DNA of 64,000 nucleotides from Scatophagus argus (lineage: Eukaryota; Chordata; Actinopteri; Scatophagidae). Below, in pieces: positions 14,710 to 44,915 of this stretch. Location: contig NC_058494.1 in NCBI RefSeq assembly GCF_020382885.2, positions 13,844,001 through 13,908,000 of the forward strand. Reading direction: 5' to 3'. A program made the position numbers and the translations under genes. The notes beneath the pieces were generated by a model. The model did no database searches. It had not been told where the DNA came from and saw nothing but the letters and a program-made list of their open reading frames with translations. Position 1 is the first letter of the stretch, and every line of letters starts with the position of its first letter.

Positions 14710-15444
14710 GGATTACACCCAGCCAGTGAGACACAGAGAGGAGCAAGAGATTCTGCATGAAAAAGAGAGGAAAAAGAAGCTCTCTTTCATTGCAGTGCTC
14801 TTTCTGTCTTTCCTTCTCACTCTCCGTCCGTCTCGCTCCTCTCTCTGTGGATAAGCAGTGCTTCGTAGGCAGCAAGACAGGTCTGTTATTGTTTCTGCTC
14901 AGTAATCTCTGGCTTAGTGTGGCTGCAAGGCAAGTGCTGCTGGCAGGAGTCTGTGTGCTCTGTTATCACCTACAGCCTGCAGATAAACACCTCCTTTAGC
15001 TAGTTTGCTAGCTAGCTACAGCCTAGCTAGGCCTGAATGAATGGCCGCTCGAGCTCGGTCTTACTGGTGGTCACAGAGATCAAGGAAAAGTGTAGCTGCG
15101 CAGCCTGTGTTATATATCCAATGCATAGACATATCTGACATCTTTTTCCACAGACTGGACGAGAGCGCACCATCTTTAGACCAACTTTTCTCAGTGCTCA
15201 TGTTACAAAACCTCATAATTGTAGCCCTTTGTTGCCAAGCCTTGGCATGTTTGTGTCTGCTCATGTGAGTGAAGCACCAGTACTTTCATAGACCAGTCAT
15301 AACAGGTGTGTGCATGTGTTTGCTCTGTTGTCATTTAATCCCAGAAGGAAGGGTTTTGCTTCAACTTTAACATACTCTCTCAAATCCCTCAGGTCACCCA
15401 CACTGACATGGTCAGCCTTTTCACAGGCTGTGTTTATGTATTCA

Positions 15445-15451
15445 TGTGTGT

Positions 15452-15501
<50 letters not shown>
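15445..15501. repeat. (GT)n microsatellite with one interruption
   Basis: A GT run of more than 25 units interrupted once by 'at'. Confidence 0.97.
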
Positions 15502-15502
<1 letters not shown>

Positions 15503-16072
15503 TCCATACAAGACTTAAAGCATATGCAGCTAGTTTGAAACAAAAAATAAGGAAAGAAACAGATTGAGAGAGATGTGCATGCATGTGTGGGTGTGTGTTC
15601 ATATATGAGTATGTGTGTGTGTGTGTGTATGTGTAAGGTGCTCTGTTTACGCAGACTAAATCCCTACCAGCAAGAAGGTATTAAATAGGATTAGGGCGAG
15701 GGATATGATTGCGTGGTAAGATACTAAATGGCATAGCAGCACACTGTAAATCATTGCACCTTAAGTCAGGAGGGACAGAGAGAGACAAGAGAGAACATTC
15801 TTAGATACAAGACTGTCACACAAAAATGTGTGAATTCACACACACATACATTCGCAAGATGTATACCATACCCCAGCACATACTGCAAGTCCCTCTTATT
15901 CCCTCTCACACCTTAAATATCACATTCTTGGCAGCATGAATACATAGCTGTGATTCACCAAGACATTCTACACTTACCAGTATGTTTTTGATTGCTTTAT
16001 TTTATCATGCAAACCAGACCCTAACCATTTGTATTTCTCTACTCTCCCCTCCCTGTTTCTGTTTCTGTGCAG

Positions 16073-34157
<18,085 letters not shown>

Positions 34158-35666
34158 CAAGGCCCCTCAGAATCGAAAGCTAAAATCGTGTCATGAGTAT
34201 TGGAAATTTGAATAACAAACACATCACCGCTGATTAAGAACAGACTGCTGACACTAAAAGGTCTTTCTTTCTCACCAACACTATTCAAAGTACTACTACA
34301 GAGCCCACCCTCCCCCAACCCATCTCAAGAGGATTGTCAATCCAACACAATTTGAACAGGAACGTTTGTTCCCCCTTTATGCTGGAGGCTTCAATGAGTT
34401 TGAGTGGACAGACTTCAGAATGCAAGGAGGAGGACGAGGAAGATGAGGAACTGTCTCACACACATCAAGAAATGTCAGAAAGGAAACACAATATGGCACC
34501 CTAACAAATGACCAATTATACATTTGTTGTTTCTTTTTTTATGATTTTTTTTGTTTTGTTTTGATTTTTTTTCATTTAGTTGTCTCCACAATGAAACTCC
34601 ATGCATTGGCTGGGAGATCCAAAAAAAAAGAACAAGTAGTGGTAAATGGTGAAATTGGATGTGCAAGTTGAAAAGATCATTACACAAATTTCACGCCTCC
34701 ATATCTGTGTATTTTTCCACGTACCTCTCCTCCAAGTGCGTGGTCCCACCTGACCCATAACCCCCCCACCGTACCACCACCACCACCACCACCACCCCTC
34801 CTGCAGCTCACTGCTGCCCAGGGTCCAGACTGTAACCACAGCCGCACACCCGCATGTCGCCACACTCTGCCGCTTCATTCGCTCAGCCCTGAGCCTCTTT
34901 TCATTTCTGATTGGCCAATCGTGGTGACACCATCTGATGGTGTGACATATATGCACTAAGTGGCTGGTCTTTGTTTACCTGTCAAAGTATCAGGGCATCC
35001 TGCCTGTCTGAGAAGTGATAGCCATGAGGCGAGTGCAAGCGAGTGAACATATGACAGTCATAACACTAACTCTACATGTGCTCGTTCGTCCCCTCACCTA
35101 TGCACTATTAATTTTTAATAAGGGATGAACATTATCGCACATCCGTGGTCAGATGAGCAATCAGAGAAGTGAGTCGAGATCGGCTGCCACTGCAGGTATG
35201 TGGCTGTGATGACATTCAAGTCGAGGCCCGCAGCGCACACGCAGCGCACACACTCACAGACACGCACGCTTGCATACAGCACACACAGACCATTTTGTTC
35301 AGAATAGTCTGTCACACAACCACTCATTATATCATCTTGTTATTATTCATAGACATGGAATTTAATTTACAGTAATGCACACGCAGCATCAGCTTCATAT
35401 TATTAGCTTTCATTTTGTTTGTAGGTGTTTTCTTGCGATTTCCTATTTTTGCCAGATTTGGTTTTGGTTTTGTCTCACTTGGATTGTTTTAACCTTCTCT
35501 TGCATGCCATAACACCTTTTCTTTAGTTTGCAGTAGCACTTAAGTATCATGCACAAGTTCTTGCGAAACAGTAACAGCAGTTTCTCAAATCTCTCACATA
35601 TGGACAGCACAGTAACAGCAGCTCATCACATGCATCCCTTGCATTGCTTCACCCTGTATCCCTTAG

Positions 35667-35701
<35 letters not shown>

Positions 35702-37726
35702 TGCGCACATACACAATAAATCTAAAATACACACCACCAACAACCTGACATAAAATAATAAAGGGAAGCCTTTATATTTGGTTCTCCAAACTGCCTTTGT
35801 TAATGGTTTTTCATTTACTTAAGATTTGTCTTTTTAATTTGAGATATTTTTTCTATGTAAATGTTCACATTGAAATTGCTATTGGTATTACCTTCATCAT
35901 GACACAATCCAACAAAAGCCGACCTCACAAAATAACTGGACTGCCTAGCTGTTGGTTCTATTTTGCAGGGATAGTAAACGGGGCTGAGGCCCTGTTCTCA
36001 GCGTCTCTAGTAACATTAGCTCTATGTACTAAAACCATATATCAAGACTATAACAATATATAAAAGTGCCTCTGTATTCCCTTCATGCAATTAGTAATAA
36101 ACTTGACTTCAGGTTCTCTTCCCACATATAAGCTAAAGCTACAGGGAATGGTAGCGTTGGTGCATGTGGAAACCATTGGCCTAGGACAGATCTTTATAGA
36201 GGACTGCAAACTTTTTTTGTAAAGACAGAGAGAGAGAGATCTTATACATATATATTTATGATATATGCTCCTTTTTAACTTTTACTACATGAGCTGGTTG
36301 GCAGTCTAGTTATTTTCTGACACCCACCCTCCCTCCCAAATAAATAAGAAAAAAAAAACCAACCCAACCCCGTTCCAGTAACATCACCTTACTGTTACCA
36401 GTACGGATCAAACGACACATGCCATCGCCATCTGCAGCGCAGCATTATAACACGTAGATGAAAATGTCAAAAATCGACAGTAGGTTTGAAGAAAAAAAGT
36501 GTTTGTTTTTTTGATGGAAAGTATTATTATTGAAAAATATGTGTCGATTGAGCCACGTGCAATGCATTGGGTAGATCATTGTGTTTGTCTGTTAGAGATT
36601 TTTAAGAAAGCTACGAGAAAAGAGAAAAAAAATGTATTTGTTTCAAGTCCGTCAGCTCCGGGACTCTAAACTAGAGGGCCATGAAAAATCCTAGTCTTTG
36701 TAAGTTGGGGGTATTTGTTTTTATTTCCTTTGTCTCTTTTTTAATGTTTTATGTGTAATCAGTTGTTTATAAAAATGTGGAAGGGGTGAAGGAAAAAAAA
36801 TTCTACACAACTTGAGAAGAAAAAAATTCTCTATCATCAGATAAAAACTGGTGCTTTAACACTATAAAGTACATTCAGAACTATTGTAAATGAATGGTAA
36901 TGAACAAAAATAACAGAACATTTAGGAAACAGCATTATTCCTCTCTCTATTTTTATTCTTCTTCTATTTGTATTGAGTGGGGGGGAGAGGTTCCGATTCC
37001 TTAAGGTTGTGACACAAAAGGCATTTTGGTTCAACTTTTAGAAAAAGAAAACAAATCAAACCTGTACTGTCAAGCCTAAGAAACTCTTCAGATAACTTAC
37101 CCATGCACTGCCCAAAACTCACCAGCAAAAAAACAAAATATCCCTCCCAATTTAACTGATTTTTTTACCACATAACATGTTGGCATGAATACATGACAAG
37201 GTCCTTCCTGTTCTGCGGGTGGTGCTTCACATCCAGAAATCTTTCAGTTCCCATGATCATCTTGATTTGTTTCTGAATCTTGAGCTGGATAAAATTCAGC
37301 AGATTGTGTTGAGACCCACATGTGATGGTTAGACCTTGTGTCTCCTGCACGGATAGCAGAAATAGAAAAGGGGCAAAAATATGAGGTCCAAACCATTCAT
37401 GAAGCAGACAACAAGGTGAGCCTCTCCCCTGGTCCACCCCCCTCCTCTGTAAATGACTCTTATAGTGCTTGTGCTGTAGTGTATAGTTTCCCAGCAGTTA
37501 AAGGTTGTCCCTTAAAAGTGCCTTTTGTTCACAGACTCCATTTTGTAATCCAGATCGCCCCTTTTTTTCTGAAATGGCTCAAGGTAGAAAGTTGCCCCTG
37601 AGCGCTGCAAGGAGGCAAAAGGTCGCCGCCCATTCGGCGCTCTGGGACAACCTTCTCTTCCTCCGCCTTTGAAATGAATCCCTTCCATTGTACCTCCCCT
37701 ATATCCTCTCTTCCTTTTCAAAGCCG

Positions 37727-37730
37727 TATA

Positions 37731-37762
<32 letters not shown>
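37727..37762. repeat. (TA)n repeat in the nfix 3' UTR
   Basis: A TA dinucleotide run with one 'ca' interruption, within the predicted 3' UTR. Confidence 0.95.
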
Positions 37763-38974
37763 GTACAAAAGGAAACTGGTGTGAATTAGTTCTTTACTTT
37801 TTATTGATAAATGATGACAAAAAAAATTTTTGAAAAGGCAAAAAAACTTGTTCTCGTTCAGCTCTTGCTTTTCTCTTCCCCTCTGTCTCCACTGTCTGTT
37901 TTCTCTTAGACACTGGAGTAGTCTGTAACTGTGTGTCCGTCACTCTCCGTCTCGCTCTCTCTCTCTCTCTCTCTCTCTCCTGCCCTCTCTGCTGTTGGGA
38001 GAGTGAAAAAAAATTGCCGAAAAAGTTTTGTCTGAGCAGAATGCAGTTAGCTCACATGTTATTCTTGTCTGTATGCTTCACATTGTATTACCATACCCAT
38101 CTTCTTCAGCTTCTCCATTCAACAGCTAATGTAAGTGAACAAATTACGCTGACGGGCTTTTGGGGGTGTCCTTGGGTGGGTTAGGAAGGGATGACAGGGG
38201 TTCAGGGGTTTGGGTTTACGGAGAAGATTTAACGGGGTCAAGAGGGCTGGATGAACTGCTTTGGGCTGTTGGAAAGGGGCTGCTTTGACTAGGATAAGAG
38301 TTTGCTCTTTTGTTTTAGCTATTTATTTTTGGCTTTGTTTTATCCACCCTCCTCCTTTTTTTTTTTTGTTTTCTTTTAATTTGGATTTCTTGTTATGCTG
38401 TCAGGGTATGCTGTCGTTTAGGCTCTCTTTGAGGATGCCTTGGACTGTAAATGAAAGCTACAAGCACCTTATAACCGGACTTGTCCTGCACGAGGCTGAA
38501 AGAGGGGGGTTGCATTTCCAGGACATATCCCACATTCATTCACACCAATCTTTCAAAGTCAAGTATTATTGTTCGTGGTGGGCTTCACACAGTGAAACCC
38601 TCAGCAGTATTAGCCATTTACAACATACCAACCAGATCGATTAAAAGCCAGCGTGAACCTGATCTCTCACATTTTTGAGGATTCAGGGAAGTCCCTCCAT
38701 TTTCTCCTCTGACCACCTCATGCTGGACTGTTCCGTGTCTTTGTTCTGTTGTTTAGTTTGTTCTTTATCTTCTTAAGCGTGTATGGTTATTGGTGTAATA
38801 GGCAGCACCTTAGGCCCCCTGACTCCCAGCTCTTTACGCCTCTGTCTACGCCCTCAGTGCAGCACCACTTCTTTGTGAGAACACCCCCAGAGCTCTAGGT
38901 GAAATGCATGTGTTAATTACAGTTTCTTTTCCATAAGAAGAAAAACACAGTTTGAGAAGAGCAGCACCTGATTG

Positions 38975-39049
38975 AATAAAAAGGATGTTCTTGACTGTAC
39001 CATCTTGCTGTGCCATGTCTTTCTTTCCATAAACTGGTGACTCAATAAA
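38975..39049 (+). promoter_or_regulatory. nfix: candidate nfix polyadenylation signals
   Basis: Two AATAAA hexamers lie at 38975-38980 and 39044-39049, at the end of the long AT-rich region after the stop. A third, at 39195-39200, is possible. Confidence 0.45.
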
Positions 39050-39369
39050 GAATCAGCTTTGGAGCTGCATCATGTCATTCTGCTTATCTTCATGTCACTA
39101 GTGTAGGATTGTTTGTTTAAGTCATTCTAATGCAATTTTCTGTCCGTAGGGCAATCCTCTTGAAAATTGGTGTGGTCTGTGTTAAAGTTGCCACAATAAA
39201 AGCACTGTAAACTTCAAAACAACAGTTCAAATTCAGAGAGGTTTACTCACACAAACACAGTATCAACACGGGTTCGACTGAGCAGTGAAATACTTGTGAG
39301 AAGGCAGGCAAGCAACTTCAAGCAGAAGTAAAATAAATAAATAACTAAAAACCTAAATAAATTAGTAAA

Positions 39370-39700
39370 ATAGAAATGGCTGAGGGGAAGAAAGTGTACG
39401 TCTGGTAGTCTGAGCCCAGATGTGGGATCTTTGATGATCTTTTCTGAGGCACTGTGTGCTGAACAGGCTGTGCAGACAACCAGTGATGCATTCTGCCATC
39501 TTCACCACCTGCTCGAGAGACTTGCGGTCCCCAGCGGAGTAGTGGACCACAAGTCCACCAGGTGTCAGACGGCTCTCAGTGGTGCTCCTGTAGAAGGTGC
39601 AGAGGACAGTGGTGTTGATGGGAGTGGTCCAACAGAGATCCTCGCTGATGTGTACACCAAGTTTGAGTTTGAAACAGGCGACCCCCTCCGTTTCTGAACA
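39370..39700 (-). mobile_element. decayed LINE reverse-transcriptase C-terminal fragment
   Basis: Read on the minus strand, broken frames give LGVHISEDL then WTTP, CTFYRSTTESRLTPGGL, VVHYSAGDRKSLEQVVKMAE, CITGCLHSLFSTQCLRK and WAQTTRRT. The order matches the end of fish L2/jockey-type LINE ORF2 proteins (LGVHISEDLSWT... FYR... DRKALQRVVKTAQ... CLRKA). It is truncated, with internal deletions and frame changes, so it is a dead remnant. The exact clade cannot be fixed by eye. Confidence 0.7.
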
Positions 39701-40054
39701 TCCCCCACCTGACCTCCACCTTTAGACTTCCTCAATACCAGTACAATGCCAGTATATAAAATAATACTCAATACCTTGTTTGATAATACAGGAAAAAAAA
39801 GGTCCTTGGTGCACAAAATGAGAAAACTTATTTCTTTATTAACAACCTGCACACAGTGCTGGTACAGAAAAAGTCACACAGACCAGCACATTTGCAATAA
39901 TGCTAATATCTCTACATCTTCAGGTTGAAAATTTGACTACTGTATTGAAAATTTGTATTGTTTTAAATACATAGTGTCATAATTAAGTATTGCTACTTAA
40001 TTTAATTTCTTACTTGTCCATAAAAAAGATTGAAACGAAAATGATCAAGTTCAT

Positions 40055-40355
40055 ATTTTTGGTTTGGACAGAAATGTCTCAGAAACTGTTGGATGGACTG
40101 AAATGCAGTTTGGTACACAGATTGGTGGTTTCATGGTTCCAAAGGGATGAATAACTTTGGGGATTTAGTGACTTTTCATCTGGTGCCATCATCAGGCTAA
40201 AATTTTAATCTGTCTGGTACTTTGGTTCATGACCAAATAAACCAATTAAGTTATGGCAAAATTAGTGGCATTCCCATGAGCCTCAGCTGCATTTTGTGTT
40301 TAGTGCTTATTTTCATGACAACATAATCCCTTAAAATGCAACATGTTAACAGTAT
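40055..40355. repeat. teleost interspersed repeat copy
   Basis: The text around 'cagaaactgttggatggac', 'ggtttcatggttccaaaggg', 'tggtgccatcatcaggc' and 'cattcccatgagcctcagct' resembles a common repeat I remember from percomorph fish genomes. There is no coding capacity. Class is uncertain and the borders are approximate. Confidence 0.5.
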
Positions 40356-40455
40356 CAGGTCACAGAGTTTCAGTGCGGTCCAGAACTCCACTTTTCAACT
40401 ACTGCTACATGTAGTTCTTAGTTGTAGTAGTAGTTACTGAAGTACTTCATAGCAA

Positions 40456-42083
40456 TTAGTCCTCAGCTGGGTCCACCTGAATGGCTGCTTCTTGTTGCTG
40501 CTCAGTTATCTTTAGACAGAAACAAATAAGTTATTCCTTATGTGATATGCAAAATAAAAAAATTGTATCTATTTAGAGATGATCTACCTGTGGACTGATA
40601 GGTGCCTGTGCTGCAGGGTTAGTTTCCTGCACTGGCCCGGTTTTCTCTACACTATCATGGGGATTTTCTTCCAGTCCTTGTGGCACTGGAAACAGAAGTG
40701 GGAGTGGTGGTGTTGCTGGTGCATCCTGGATGTTGGGAGATTTCAGAGTACAATATTTTAGAAATCTCACGCCAACATAATATCAGATTGCAGATGAGCC
40801 ACTTACCTCAAGTAGAGCCTCTAGTGAAGGAGCCGTCTCTTGGATGGCAAGGCTGTCACAATACGGTACTGCAGCATGTGCAGGGCACGGTGCAGACCTG
40901 ATTCTAACAGGCTGGCTTCTGCAGGGTGGAGGAGGGGGTGGTGGTGGAGGGACTGCGGCCTAAATGAATAAAGACTGACATTAGGGAAAAGTAAAAGTCC
41001 CACTTTGTTCCACTAACCTGACAGTGCCTTTCTGGTTGCATCTCTCCGAAAAAGAAACACAGTGAGGAATTTTAAAATTTTATTGGATGTTTTTTTTTTC
41101 TGGAGCAAATAAATAAATTTAAAAAATAATAATAATTTAAAAAAAAAACACCTCCGCATCCACCAGCAGATTTTGACTTTAGACCCACGGAAGATAGCTG
41201 TTATCATCACTCCCCAACCTCAAGCTGCATGCATTATGGTGCTATAGGGAGTGACAGAGCAAAGATAAATAAACTTCTATATATAAGGTGAGTGACTAAA
41301 ATATGTTAAATTAAAATGACTGAATTATCGTCTATGCCTGCAACTAATCACTATCTTCATTAACGATTTTCACGATTAATCGTTTAATCCGCTGGTATGT
41401 CAAAGGTGAAAACTGTTCAACACAATTTTGGGAGGAGGTCTTCAAATCGCTCCTGTCCAACCAACAGTCCAAAACCAAAAGTGACTTCATTTACTATCAT
41501 GAATGACAAGGCAGCAGATCCTTACATTTAAGAAGTTCGAACCAAAGCAAATGTTTGACATTTTTACTTGAAAAATGACTGAAACCATGATTATAAATAA
41601 AAAAATAAAAATCATCGACTCATTGCTGCAGCGCTTATCTATCTACTTACATACCTGACACCACATCATAATGCAGGGAGACAAAAATTTACATAAAACA
41701 CTATTTCTTTCTTTATTCTTATAATCAAAAAAATGAGCAGAGTTTGGCTGGTGGCTGGTCAGACATGTTGTTGCACTGGGGAGTTTAGACTCCTTTTTCC
41801 CTGCTAAAGCTACTTACTCATTTCTAAAAGTTGAGCTGCTCTTCCGCGCGTGCGTGGGTGAAAATTAATGAATTTTAGTGGCAAGAGGCAAAGAAAAAGG
41901 CCCCGCACACACTCAAAACACACTGCAGAAATTAGCAAATTAGCTATGAACGCCCAAAGTTTAATGACAGTAAATGATTTTATGTCGTTATACATAACTT
42001 ACAGGCATATAAATAAATAGTACAAAACCGTAACTTTTAGGCACGTCATACGCACAGGTCATGCGCTGTGTCTTCCTCTTACC
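40456..42083 (-). CDS. unrecognised small proline-rich protein gene
   Basis: On the minus strand four coding pieces join without a stop: 41041-41018 (ATG, MQPERHCQ), 40959-40807, 40725-40588 and 40509-40456 (TAA stop). All three introns are phase 0 with AG/GT borders (donors gttagt, gtaagt, gtagat). A 5' leader exon ending at 42083 with GTAAGA is likely. The 122-residue protein starts with a nine-proline run (AAVPPPPPPPPPCRSQ) and continues AVPYCDSLAIQETAPSLEAL, PLPLLFPVPQGLEEN and ITEQQQEAAIQVDPAED. There is no signal peptide or membrane segment, and I recognise no domain. If translation began in the leader ATG at 42085-42083, a different frame giving a 54-residue product would be used, so the frame is not settled. 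A noncoding transcript is also possible. Confidence 0.5.
41325..41650. repeat. decayed MITE-like teleost repeat
   Basis: The left part reads 'tgcaactaatcactatc' with 'cacgattaatcgtttaatcc', the middle 'caacagtccaaaaccaaaag' and 'catttaagaagttcgaacc', and the right 'aaaaatgactgaaacc' ending 'gctgcagcgctt'. This order matches an abundant non-autonomous element of spiny-rayed fish genomes that I remember as starting 'tgcaactaacgatta'. The copy is diverged. Borders are approximate. Confidence 0.55.
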
Positions 42084-43355
42084 ATCAGTTCTTGAGATTT
42101 CTCTCAACCAAAAACCAAAAAGCAGCACTGGACGAAGGCGGAGCAGGACGAGACAGAGACAGAGTCGTAAAAAAAACAGCTCGACTAACAATGTACAAAA
42201 ACAAAGTAACTAACAACGGAAAAAAAAACAAATAATAGTGTCAGTTTCATCCTTTCATATGCTCTCTGTAACATACTGTAATGTAGGGTCCAGACGTGTT
42301 CTGCCCCCGCAGCAACGCAGGAAACTAATCCGGAATTCCCCATTCACAATAAAAGCATAAGCAGAAAAGTTCGTATGTATGTATACACATAAAATACGAA
42401 CATTTTCCCCATATATTACATAACAAGTGTAAAGTACATGTCAAGGTGAGTATTTTGACACATAATCCATGCTTTCAAAGAGCGCCCACTGTAAGTCCTT
42501 TTTTCTATTAATTTTTGACACAGAATAGGAATCTCTTGACCCCTAGGGATGAGCCCCTGTTTGAAGTGACTGTTAACATTTCTTGTTGGAAAGTAACATA
42601 GTTCAGTCAAAATTAGGGATTTCCTTTCCTTCCTAAAACTCTGACAGCCAAGCTCTTTCCTTCATGCTACAGCTACACATAAGATGGAGACTATAAAAGC
42701 GTTCCATTTAAATACCTGAATACTGGTAAAGCAGAATAGTTATATTTGAAGACAACTTGCATCTAAGGTTTTCTTTAATGCTTCCCTATAGCTTTATACT
42801 GTGCTGTAGTATTATGCATAAATACCATGGAATAATACAAGTACAAGTGTGTGTTAACCCTGGGCCTTATTGTTTCATAATCTGTCACTGAATGTGTTGA
42901 TTAAATATCTAATTAAAGGAGTTAATAAATAAATCTTTTTAAATTTTAAAAGCGTCTGCTTTTATTTTGAATGAGGGAATCATCAGTAAACTCGGAAGTC
43001 TGATGTTTTGCAAACTTCCTGATGACGATATTCCGGTTTTTGTTTTTTGTAAACAGAAGAAGCCAACATCCAAGCAGATACATAAAATCACCTCTTTGTG
43101 ACGGTTAAAATCTGTGTCACTAATTATGTTTGCAGGCTCCGCATAGCTGAACTTCTACTCCGTCAAGAGAGCCGTGTCGCTCCTCCTGTCGATTTTCCAT
43201 CACGCTCTTCGTGGAATGACAAGTTATCAGCTAGCTCAGCTAACGTGAAGCAGAATCGTTCAAACGTTAGCTAGTTAGCTTAGCTCCAGCTGCCGCTTGC
43301 TAAGTGTTTGTCACCCCCCGAACGGAGAGGACACTCTCATGGTGGTCCCAGCTTA
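42084..43355. other. intergenic region between divergent genes
   Basis: This 1.2-kb stretch separates the 5' end of the minus-strand proline-rich gene from the rnf11-like start and must carry both promoters. No TATA box is evident next to the rnf11 start. The last 250 bases hold several 'gctagct' and 'gttagc' runs and probably include the 5' UTR. No exon-like sequence was seen. Confidence 0.5.
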
Positions 43356-44703
43356 ATGGGGAACTGTCTGTTTTCACAAGGTGCGGACGATCTGTCTCTT
43401 CTGAACGAGTCCGAGGGGGGCAGCCTGCCCGGAGAGCCTCCGCCGCCCTACCAGGTGAACTGATGGGGCTCACCTTAAATGCACTCCGGGGGGCTTCACT
43501 GCATAAAGCGATGTATGTGCCGAGCCAGACACTATGAGGCTGTTTTCAGATTCATTGCTTAAAGTTTATACAGTAAAGTGCTCACTGAAAATCTGATTTT
43601 CAAGAGTCAGAGCCTACGACCATGAGCGAGTTATGAGCCAAATATGGTCCAATATTAATGTCCTAATATTAAGTTATTCAGTTATTATCTAAGGTTTAAG
43701 TTATTGTCACACTGTGCTGTTCATAAGGAAAATTGGATGTATGTGTAATCATAATGCATTCATCATAGACGGTATATCTTGAAATATTATGACATTCAAA
43801 ATCACAGACTTTACCATGATATTATTATTTATATCACTTATATCATGTTTTGTTGCTCTCCCAGAGTTGACAGAAGCATTGCCTGTTGTCCTCCCAACGA
43901 CTGTTAAAACATACCAAATTGATATGATAAGTTTTACAAATATCACTAACAGTTTCATCTTTTGAAATTCAGTATCTGTAAGCCTCTGAAGCAAAGAGAA
44001 CATCAGCATATCTTATGCAAAATATCTTCTGTTTCTCCTTATCCAGGAGCGCACCCAGCCGCTGCCGGTGTACCATCCCACCCCAGGTGAGAGTCGTCTG
44101 GCTTGCCAGCTGACTGAAGAGGAGCAGGTCCGCATTGCACAGCGAATCGGTCTAATCCAGCACTTGCCCAGAGGCGTCTATGACCCAGGCTCAGACCCAT
44201 CTGAGAAGAAAGTGAAAGAGTGAGTGTAAAACAGCCAAAATTCATCACATTATTTGTTTTTTTGTATTGTTCCTTTGTTTTATTTACATGTTGCTTTGAT
44301 AGAATATGAGAAAGTGGGTTCATTTTAGTACTGTTTTTAAACAAAGCTATAATCTGAGCTTTTAGATCAATAGATCGGGGTGGGTTCATGTCGTATCTTG
44401 TGGACGTTGTATTTTATTCTGTGCCGTATATTGTATCATAGTCTGTGTGTGTTTGAACATCTGTACAAGCCATCACCCTGACCTAATTTTATATACGCTG
44501 TCTTTATACTTCCTGTTTCTCTCTGCTCCAGGTGCGTGATCTGCATGATGGATTTTGAGTACAGTGATCCCATTCGGTTCTTACCCTGCCTTCACATCTA
44601 CCACGTCGATTGCATTGACCCCTGGCTGATGCGCTCCTTCACCTGCCCCTCCTGCATGGAGCCGGTGGATGCGGCCCTGCTGTCCTCCTATGAAACCAAC
44701 TGA
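43356..44703 (+). CDS. rnf11: RING finger protein 11-like E3 ubiquitin ligase
   Basis: RNF11 is a small membrane-associated RING-H2 E3/adaptor that partners with HECT ligases (NEDD4/ITCH type) and the A20 complex. Three exons, 43356-43454, 44047-44219 and 44532-44703, give 147 residues against 154 in human. The N-terminus MGNCLFSQ has a myristoylation Gly2 and palmitoylatable Cys4. A PPPY WW-ligand motif lies at 29-32. RING-H2 ligands are C92, C95, C110, H112, H115, C118, C129 and C132. The C-terminus SCMEPVDAALLSSYETN is identical to human RNF11 as I remember it. The linker between the N-terminus and PPPY is about seven residues shorter than human. Divergence such as SEGGSLPGEPPPPYQ suggests one of two rnf11 paralogs. 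The start was chosen for the MGNC signature. Confidence 0.95.
43455..44046 (+). other. rnf11: rnf11-like intron 1
   Basis: An AT-rich intron lies between CAG|gtgaac and the acceptor ttatccag. I see no other feature in it. Confidence 0.8.
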
Positions 44704-44909
44704 GCAGACCCATGATGGCTGCTCCTGCCTAAAAGTAACCGCACCTTTGTAGCCAAAACTGTCCTAGCTGTCCAAACAGGAAGCCAAGGTGATGTAACTT
44801 TATGCAGATGTTTGAGGGGTGCGTTAAGATGCCCTACAGTACATTGCTAAGGTCAGAACCTATTCGGGCTTTGTAAACTCTTTGCCTTTTACAGTAGTAC
44901 AACGTGCCA

Positions 44910-44915
44910 AATAAA
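44910..44915 (+). promoter_or_regulatory. rnf11: candidate rnf11-like poly(A) signal
   Basis: AATAAA lies about 200 bases after the stop. Alternative signals farther on would give a longer 3' UTR. Confidence 0.4.

Larger units (their letters stand above)
1..16072 (+). other. nfix: nfix intron (3' part), no coding exon seen
   Basis: This stretch of more than 16 kb precedes the first nfix exon in the window. I found no exon that continues an NFI reading frame and no other gene. It holds several CA/GT microsatellites (listed separately), polypyrimidine and polypurine stretches (about 9500-9930), AT-rich segments and a paired YY1-like motif at 14677-14709. The missing upstream nfix exon should be the large one encoding the DNA-binding domain, so the window starts inside the intron that follows it. 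That is inference from NFI gene structure. Confidence 0.7.
34158..39070 (+). other. nfix: nfix 3' UTR (about 4.9 kb)
   Basis: No conserved coding sequence follows the SWFL stop for nearly 5 kb. The region is AT- and T-rich, with a CCA trinucleotide run at 34779-34797, a (CA)n block near 35670-35698, a TA repeat at 37727-37762 and a CT repeat near 37958-37980. Candidate poly(A) signals (AATAAA) lie at 38975-38980, 39044-39049 and 39195-39200. A 3' UTR of several kilobases is usual for vertebrate NFI genes. The exact end is inferred. Confidence 0.6.
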
